Source: Firmicutes bacterium UBA4975 (GTDB lineage: Bacteria > Bacillota > Proteinivoracia > UBA4975). Taken from it: 6,439 nt of DNA. Positions 5,487-6,439 of this stretch are shown piece after piece. Made by a program: the position numbers and the translations under genes. The DNA lies in contig DGZR01000050.1 of assembly GCA_002397155.1 (NCBI GenBank), forward strand, positions 3,403 through 9,841, read 5' to 3'. The first letter of the stretch is position 1, and every line of letters begins with the position of its first letter. The notes beneath the pieces were generated by a model. The model was not told the origin of the DNA and did no database searches. It was given only the letters and a program-made list of their open reading frames with translations.

Positions 5487-6259
5487 TGCCCGTTGCCCTC
5501 CAGGCTCTTGATCAGATCGCCGTGTTCGGCGCTGCCCGTTAGCTTGAGGAAAATGTCTTCCAGGCTCTCCGTCTGCCCCGCTTGCCGGCGCAGCTCTTCC
5601 GGGCTGCCCTGGGCGATGAGTCGTCCTCCCTGGAGGATTCCCACCCGGTGGCAGAGCCTCTCGGCAATCTCCAGGATGTGGGTGGAGACAAAGATGGTGG
5701 CGCCCTGCCGGGCCAACTCGGCCAGGACGTCCTTGAGCAAGCGGGCGCTGGCTGGGTCCAAGCCCACGGTGGGTTCGTCCATGAGGAGGACCCGGGGCTG
5801 GTGGATCAAAGCGGCGGCCAGCACCACTTTTTGGCGCATGCCGTGGGAGTAGCCCTCTAGGAGTTCATCGGCCCTAGGGGCCAGGTCGAACATCTCCAGG
5901 AGCTGCTGGGCCCGAGGGCGGGACGCTTCCCGGGGAATGCGGTAGAGATCGGCCACCAGGGCCAAGAATTCTCGGGCGGAAAGCTTGCCGTAGAGTTTGG
6001 GCTGGTCGGGGACGTAGGCCAGCAGGGCCTTGGCCTTGCCGGGCTCTTTGACGATGTCGTGGCCGCAGATAAAGGCTTGACCGCCGGTGGGTTCCAGCAA
6101 GCCCACCAGCATCTTTATCGTGGTGGTCTTGCCCGAGCCGTTGGGACCGAGAAAACCAAAAATCTCCCCCGCCCGCACTTCCAGGTTGAGCCGGTCGACG
6201 GCGGTGACGGGGCCAAAGTTCTTAGTCAGGCCCTGGGTTTGAATCAGGAGTTCGTTCAT
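5483..6259 (-). CDS. ABC transporter ATP-binding protein, 258 aa
   Basis: This nucleotide-binding subunit powers the adjacent permease at the cytoplasmic face of the membrane. All motifs are present: Walker A GPNGSGKTT (38-46), Q-loop VPDQPKLY (Gln 86), signature YSHGMRQK (137-144, a variant of LSGGQ common in ABC-2 exporter ATPases), Walker B VLLMDEP (157-163), D-loop GLDP and switch His 194 in STH. The C-terminal extension (LEDIFLKLTG) is typical of the CcmA/DrrA-like group. The ATG at 6259 is preferred over one six codons upstream, because AGGGGGA lies six bases before it and the family usually begins at this point. It is the first gene of the putative ABC/SagB/regulator operon and overlaps the permease by four bases. 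Confidence 0.93.
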   Translation of the reverse strand: MNELLIQTQGLTKNFGPVTAVDRLNLEVRAGEIFGFLGPNGSGKTTTIKMLVGLLEPTGGQAFICGHDIVKEPGKAKALLAYVPDQPKLYGKLSAREFLALVADLYRIPREASRPRAQQLLEMFDLAPRADELLEGYSHGMRQKVVLAAALIHQPRVLLMDEPTVGLDPASARLLKDVLAELARQGATIFVSTHILEIAERLCHRVGILQGGRLIAQGSPEELRRQAGQTESLEDIFLKLTGSAEHGDLIKSLEGNGQ

Positions 6260-6290
6260 ATTTATTCCCCCTAGCATGAGTTCAATTAAA

Positions 6291-6299
6291 AATATACCA
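6291..6299 (-). promoter_or_regulatory. Possible extended -10 promoter element for the ABC operon
   Basis: Read on the minus strand this is TGGTATATT: an extended TGn motif followed by TATATT (five of six matches). It lies just after the T-run of a terminator-like element and about 30 bases before the ATPase start. The expected -35 position falls in a GC-rich hairpin with no good match. No FNR-type site is seen here. Confidence 0.35.
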
Positions 6300-6300
6300 T

Positions 6301-6323
6301 AAAAAAACCCCGAAGGGCAGGGG
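6301..6323 (-). terminator. Terminator-like hairpin and T-run upstream of the ABC operon
   Basis: On the minus strand CCC-TTCG-GGG, or alternatively CCCC with GGGG across a longer loop, is followed by seven T residues. The stem is short, but the TTCG loop closed by C-G is stable. It could end a gene lying beyond the right edge or attenuate transcription into the ABC operon. Confidence 0.5.
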
Positions 6324-6331
6324 AAATCCAG

Positions 6332-6352
6332 GGGGAGGGGAGACCCCTCCCC
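6332..6352. repeat. Perfect inverted repeat, nine-base arms (GGGGAGGGG / CCCCTCCCC)
   Basis: The arms pair perfectly around a three-base AGA loop and could fold on either strand. It lies 8 bases upstream, in minus-strand reading, of the terminator-like element. GTAGGGG-type palindromes like this can be dispersed genome repeats; only one copy is seen here, so that is unproven. Confidence 0.6.
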
Positions 6353-6361
6353 TACCTTTAT

Positions 6362-6381
6362 TTACCAATCCTTACCAACCC
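6362..6381. repeat. Short tandem repeat, two ten-base units
   Basis: TTACCAATCC is followed directly by TTACCAACCC, nine of ten bases identical. On the minus strand this is GGGTTGGTAA then GGATTGGTAA. It lies in the untranslated region between two GC-rich hairpins. No function is evident. Confidence 0.45.
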
Positions 6382-6385
6382 CCGG

Positions 6386-6403
6386 CCCCCCGGTGTAGGG
6401 GGG
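6386..6403. repeat. GC hairpin of six C and six G around GGTGTA
   Basis: Six C residues and six G residues are separated by a six-base loop. It is part of the noncoding stretch before the ABC operon. It may be a transcript end structure of the next gene to the right or part of a leader RNA. Confidence 0.5.
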
Positions 6404-6418
6404 CGGTTTCCGGCCTCG

Positions 6419-6439
6419 TCAAACAAAGACGGTCCCGGC
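6419..6439 (-). other. Possible last codons of a gene entering from the right edge
   Basis: One minus-strand frame reads Ala-Gly-Thr-Val-Phe-Val then TGA. This could be the C-terminus of an upstream gene, and the hairpins and T-run after it would suit a 3' end. Six codons are too few to call a gene. Between 6260 and 6418 there is no coding region on either strand, only the repeats and regulatory elements listed. Confidence 0.15.

Noticed and set aside
5508..5521. A TTGAT sequence inside the ABC ATPase gene as a second FNR site
   Set aside because: The second half-site does not match and the position is within coding sequence away from any promoter.
6260..6277. Upstream ATG that would add six residues to the ABC ATPase
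   Set aside because: The ribosome binding site AGGGGGA lies between the two ATGs and is correctly spaced only for the one at 6259.
1..6439. CRISPR array, insertion sequence or phage genes
   Set aside because: No regularly spaced repeats, no transposase or integrase motifs, and no terminal inverted repeats around a gene were seen.

Overview
The window is a GC-rich bacterial stretch in which every convincing gene lies on the minus strand, so it reads right to left. AGGAGG-type ribosome binding sites, short gene overlaps, one TTG and one GTG start, and an FNR-like regulator next to redox and metal genes suggest an anaerobic or facultative Gram-positive, perhaps a GC-rich thermophilic clostridium. 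That placement is an inference; there is no rRNA or taxonomic marker gene.

Right part (6439 to 2176): a leader of about 180 bases with strong hairpins and a terminator-like element precedes four tightly packed genes. These are an ABC transporter ATPase (5483-6259), a large fused ABC permease that overlaps it by four bases (3633-5486), a SagB/ThcOx-type nitroreductase-family oxidoreductase (2874-3596), and a CRP/FNR-family regulator that overlaps the oxidoreductase by one base (2176-2874). The regulator has an N-terminal cluster of four cysteines, a fifth cysteine where E. coli FNR has Cys122, and an FNR-like E-x-x-S-R recognition helix. This predicts an iron-sulfur, oxygen- or redox-sensing protein that binds TTGAT-N4-ATCAA sites.

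Middle (2175 to 1956): a structured downstream region ends in a minus-strand intrinsic terminator with nine T residues. Beyond it lies a TTGAT-N4-ATCAT site whose centre falls exactly 41.5 bases upstream of the start point predicted from a CATAAT -10 element. That is the classical class II geometry for FNR/CRP activation. The same DNA on the plus strand carries a 26-codon reading frame with a strong Shine-Dalgarno sequence.

Left part (1955 to 1): an overlapping metal operon of a small CPTC thioredoxin-fold protein (TTG start), a free-standing 77-residue HMA metal-binding protein, and a P1B-type metal ATPase that lacks its own HMA domain and runs off the left edge after about 497 residues. The ATPase has CPG where most relatives have CPC, and SEHH where most have SEHP.

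Taken together, the FNR-like regulator probably controls the metal ATPase operon beside it. The thioredoxin-like and HMA proteins may prepare or deliver a thiol-bound metal to the unusual ATPase. The ABC exporter and SagB-like enzyme may form a separate function tied to the same redox signal. The regulatory link is visible as a matching protein and site; the metal, the SagB substrate and the exported molecule cannot be read from the sequence.
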